A stretch of DNA of 8,005 nt from an uncultured Anaeromassilibacillus sp. (GTDB lineage Bacteria > Bacillota > Clostridia > Oscillospirales > Acutalibacteraceae). The translations under genes were made by a program, and so were the position numbers. The DNA lies in the NCBI GenBank assembly GCA_945988865.1, contig CAMFTQ010000025.1:1-8005 (forward strand). The letters run 5' to 3'. The stretch's first letter is position 1; every line of letters begins with the position of its first letter. Below are positions 6,639 to 8,005 of this stretch, one piece after another. A model generated the notes under the pieces. The model saw only the letters and a program-made list of their open reading frames with translations, had not been told where the DNA came from and did not search any database.

Positions 6639-7322
6639 ATGCTCTTTAGCTTGCTCAGGGGTCAGCTTGACTTCGGCACAGCAGTAGTGCAGATTCTTGC
6701 AATTTTAGTAATAATTTTTCTTATTCTGCCCTTTCACGAATGGGCACACGCATTTTCTGCTTTAAAGCTCGGCGATACATCAATCAAGTACAGGGGCAGA
6801 CTCTCACTCAATCCTGTATCGCATATTGACCCGTTCGGAGCATTGTGTCTTTTGCTTTTCGGTTTCGGCTGGGCAAAGCCTGTTCCGGTTGATGCAAGAA
6901 ATTTCAAAAATCCAAAGGTCGGTATGGCTATCTGCGCCTTTGCAGGACCTCTTGCAAATTTTGTGGCGGCGCTTGCCGGTGCTTTGATTCTTAACGCACT
7001 TGTTTGTTTTGCGCCGATGATTGTGCTTTCTCAAATCGGTATGTATGTTATCTACTTTCTTCAGTATTATGTCGCTGTCAATATTTCGCTTGCGGTGTTC
7101 AACCTTATTCCTATTCCGCCGCTTGACGGCTCAAAGGTTCTGTTTGCACTTTTGCCCGATAAAATCGTTTATCGGATTTATCAGTACGAAAGATATTTCT
7201 TTATCATTTTGTACGTACTGTTGTTCTCGGGTGTTTTAAGCAGACCGCTTTCTATTTTGTCAAATTTTCTTTTGCAAGCAGTCGATTTTATTGCAGGACT
7301 GCCGTTTTTACCGTTTAACTGA
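6639..7322 (+). CDS. Site-2 protease family intramembrane metalloprotease (peptidase M50)
   Basis: Membrane-embedded zinc protease of the S2P/M50 family, a class that cleaves transmembrane segments of target proteins. In the 227 residues the zinc motif HEWAH (33-37, with H33, E34 and H37) lies at the end of the first membrane helix (about 14-32). NPVSHIDPFG (58-67), GWAKPVPV (77-84), FAGPLANF (101-108) and NLIPIPPLDGSK (155-166, third zinc ligand Asp163) follow. Further hydrophobic segments lie near 96-123, 133-158 and 186-200. There is no PDZ or CBS domain, so this is the short form common in Firmicutes rather than the RseP or SpoIVFB type. The start at 6639 is set by GGAGG 7 bases upstream. 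scpA begins 24 bases after the stop. This pairing is frequent in Firmicutes, but the protease substrate is unknown. Confidence 0.93.
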   Translation: MLFSLLRGQLDFGTAVVQILAILVIIFLILPFHEWAHAFSALKLGDTSIKYRGRLSLNPVSHIDPFGALCLLLFGFGWAKPVPVDARNFKNPKVGMAICAFAGPLANFVAALAGALILNALVCFAPMIVLSQIGMYVIYFLQYYVAVNISLAVFNLIPIPPLDGSKVLFALLPDKIVYRIYQYERYFFIILYVLLFSGVLSRPLSILSNFLLQAVDFIAGLPFLPFN

Positions 7323-7346
7323 TTTTACCTTAAGGAGGCTCTAAAG

Positions 7347-8005
7347 ATGGAAACTGAACAAGCTAAGCTCTTATACAAGCTACCTGTCTTTGAAGGACCT
7401 CTTGATTTACTTCTCACACTAATCACAAAAAATAAAATTGATATTTACGACATACAGATTGCAGAGCTGCTCGAACAGTATATGAAGCAGATTAACCTAA
7501 TGAAGGAGCAGAGCCTTGACATAGAGTCGGAATTTCTTGAAATGGCGTCAAGGCTTGTGTATATAAAGTCAGTTTCGCTTTTGCCAAAGCACGAGGAAGA
7601 AGCACAGCAGTTAAAGGAAGAGCTGACAGGACAGCTCATTGAATATCAGCTTTGCAGAGAAACGGCAAAGAAAATGGCGCCGATGCTTAGCTTTGATACG
7701 TTTGAACGAACGCCCTCGCCTGTTGAGTATGACCTGACCTACAACAGAATACACGAAAGCGAGGTTATCGCAAAAGCCTTTTTAAGTGCAGTGGGCAGAG
7801 GTAAAAAACGACTGCCACCGTCAGAGCATGCTTTTTCGGGCATAGTGTCGCATAAAATCATTTCGGTATCGTCAAAAATCATAAATGTAATGCGAAGGCT
7901 GAGAATGAAAAACTCAATTAAATACAGCGAGCTTTTCGAGGACGGCAAAGAGCGCAGCGAGCTTGTCGCAACATTCCTTGCAGTGCTTGAGCTTGTAAAG
8001 GGCAA
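7347..8005 (+). CDS. scpA: Segregation and condensation protein A (3' partial)
   Basis: Kleisin subunit of the Smc-ScpAB condensin, which bridges the two Smc heads and helps compact and separate chromosomes. It starts at ATG 7347, 8 bases after a perfect AAGGAGG (7332-7338), and is open through the right edge, with 219 codons visible and probably a few tens missing. The N-terminal kleisin signature FEGPLDLLL (15-23) is followed by KNKIDIYDI (28-36), then ASRLVYIKSVSLLP (67-80). A charged, Glu/Lys-rich stretch (81-110) and a variable linker lead to the C-terminal winged-helix part, of which ATFLAVLELVKG (208-219) is seen. Smc contacts are made by both ends in known ScpA proteins. scpB is expected just downstream, outside the window. 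Confidence 0.95.
   Translation, partial: METEQAKLLYKLPVFEGPLDLLLTLITKNKIDIYDIQIAELLEQYMKQINLMKEQSLDIESEFLEMASRLVYIKSVSLLPKHEEEAQQLKEELTGQLIEYQLCRETAKKMAPMLSFDTFERTPSPVEYDLTYNRIHESEVIAKAFLSAVGRGKKRLPPSEHAFSGIVSHKIISVSSKIINVMRRLRMKNSIKYSELFEDGKERSELVATFLAVLELVKG

Overview
The window looks like chromosomal DNA of a gut-type, low-to-mid GC anaerobic Firmicute of the Oscillospiraceae/Ruminococcus type, for example the [Eubacterium] siraeum/Ruminococcus group. Grounds: Firmicute-style AGGAGG ribosome binding sites before almost every gene, a short ProB without a PUA domain, a site-2 protease gene directly before scpA, and a secreted protein ending in a type I dockerin of the DGKVNVxDATxIQK kind that is common in ruminococci. 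The genus is an inference; the sequence cannot fix a species. All genes are on the + strand, and no gap between genes exceeds 170 bases.

Region 1 (1-4428) is a probable operon: a polar amino acid ABC transporter (lipoprotein receptor with its 5' end cut off, permease, ATPase) followed by proB and proA. These are the first two enzymes from glutamate to proline. A stem-loop after the receptor gene separates it from the permease; the following genes are only 11, 20 and 21 bases apart. A strong hairpin with a UUCG loop ends the unit. The layout suggests that amino acid uptake and proline synthesis are expressed together, but the substrate cannot be read from the sequence.

Region 2 (about 4481-6530) is a single-gene unit with its own near-consensus promoter and terminator. 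It encodes a secreted 639-residue protein: signal peptide, M23 (LytM-type) peptidase domain, two beta-sandwich-like modules, an unnamed tyrosine/tryptophan-rich module of about 200 residues, and a C-terminal dockerin. This is the most unusual object in the window: a predicted cell-wall peptidase built to dock onto a cohesin-bearing scaffold.

Region 3 (about 6559-8005) starts with another promoter and encodes an intramembrane M50 (site-2) metalloprotease, then scpA, the kleisin subunit of the Smc-ScpAB condensin. scpA runs off the right edge; scpB would be expected just beyond. No RNA genes, insertion sequences, CRISPR arrays or phage genes were seen.
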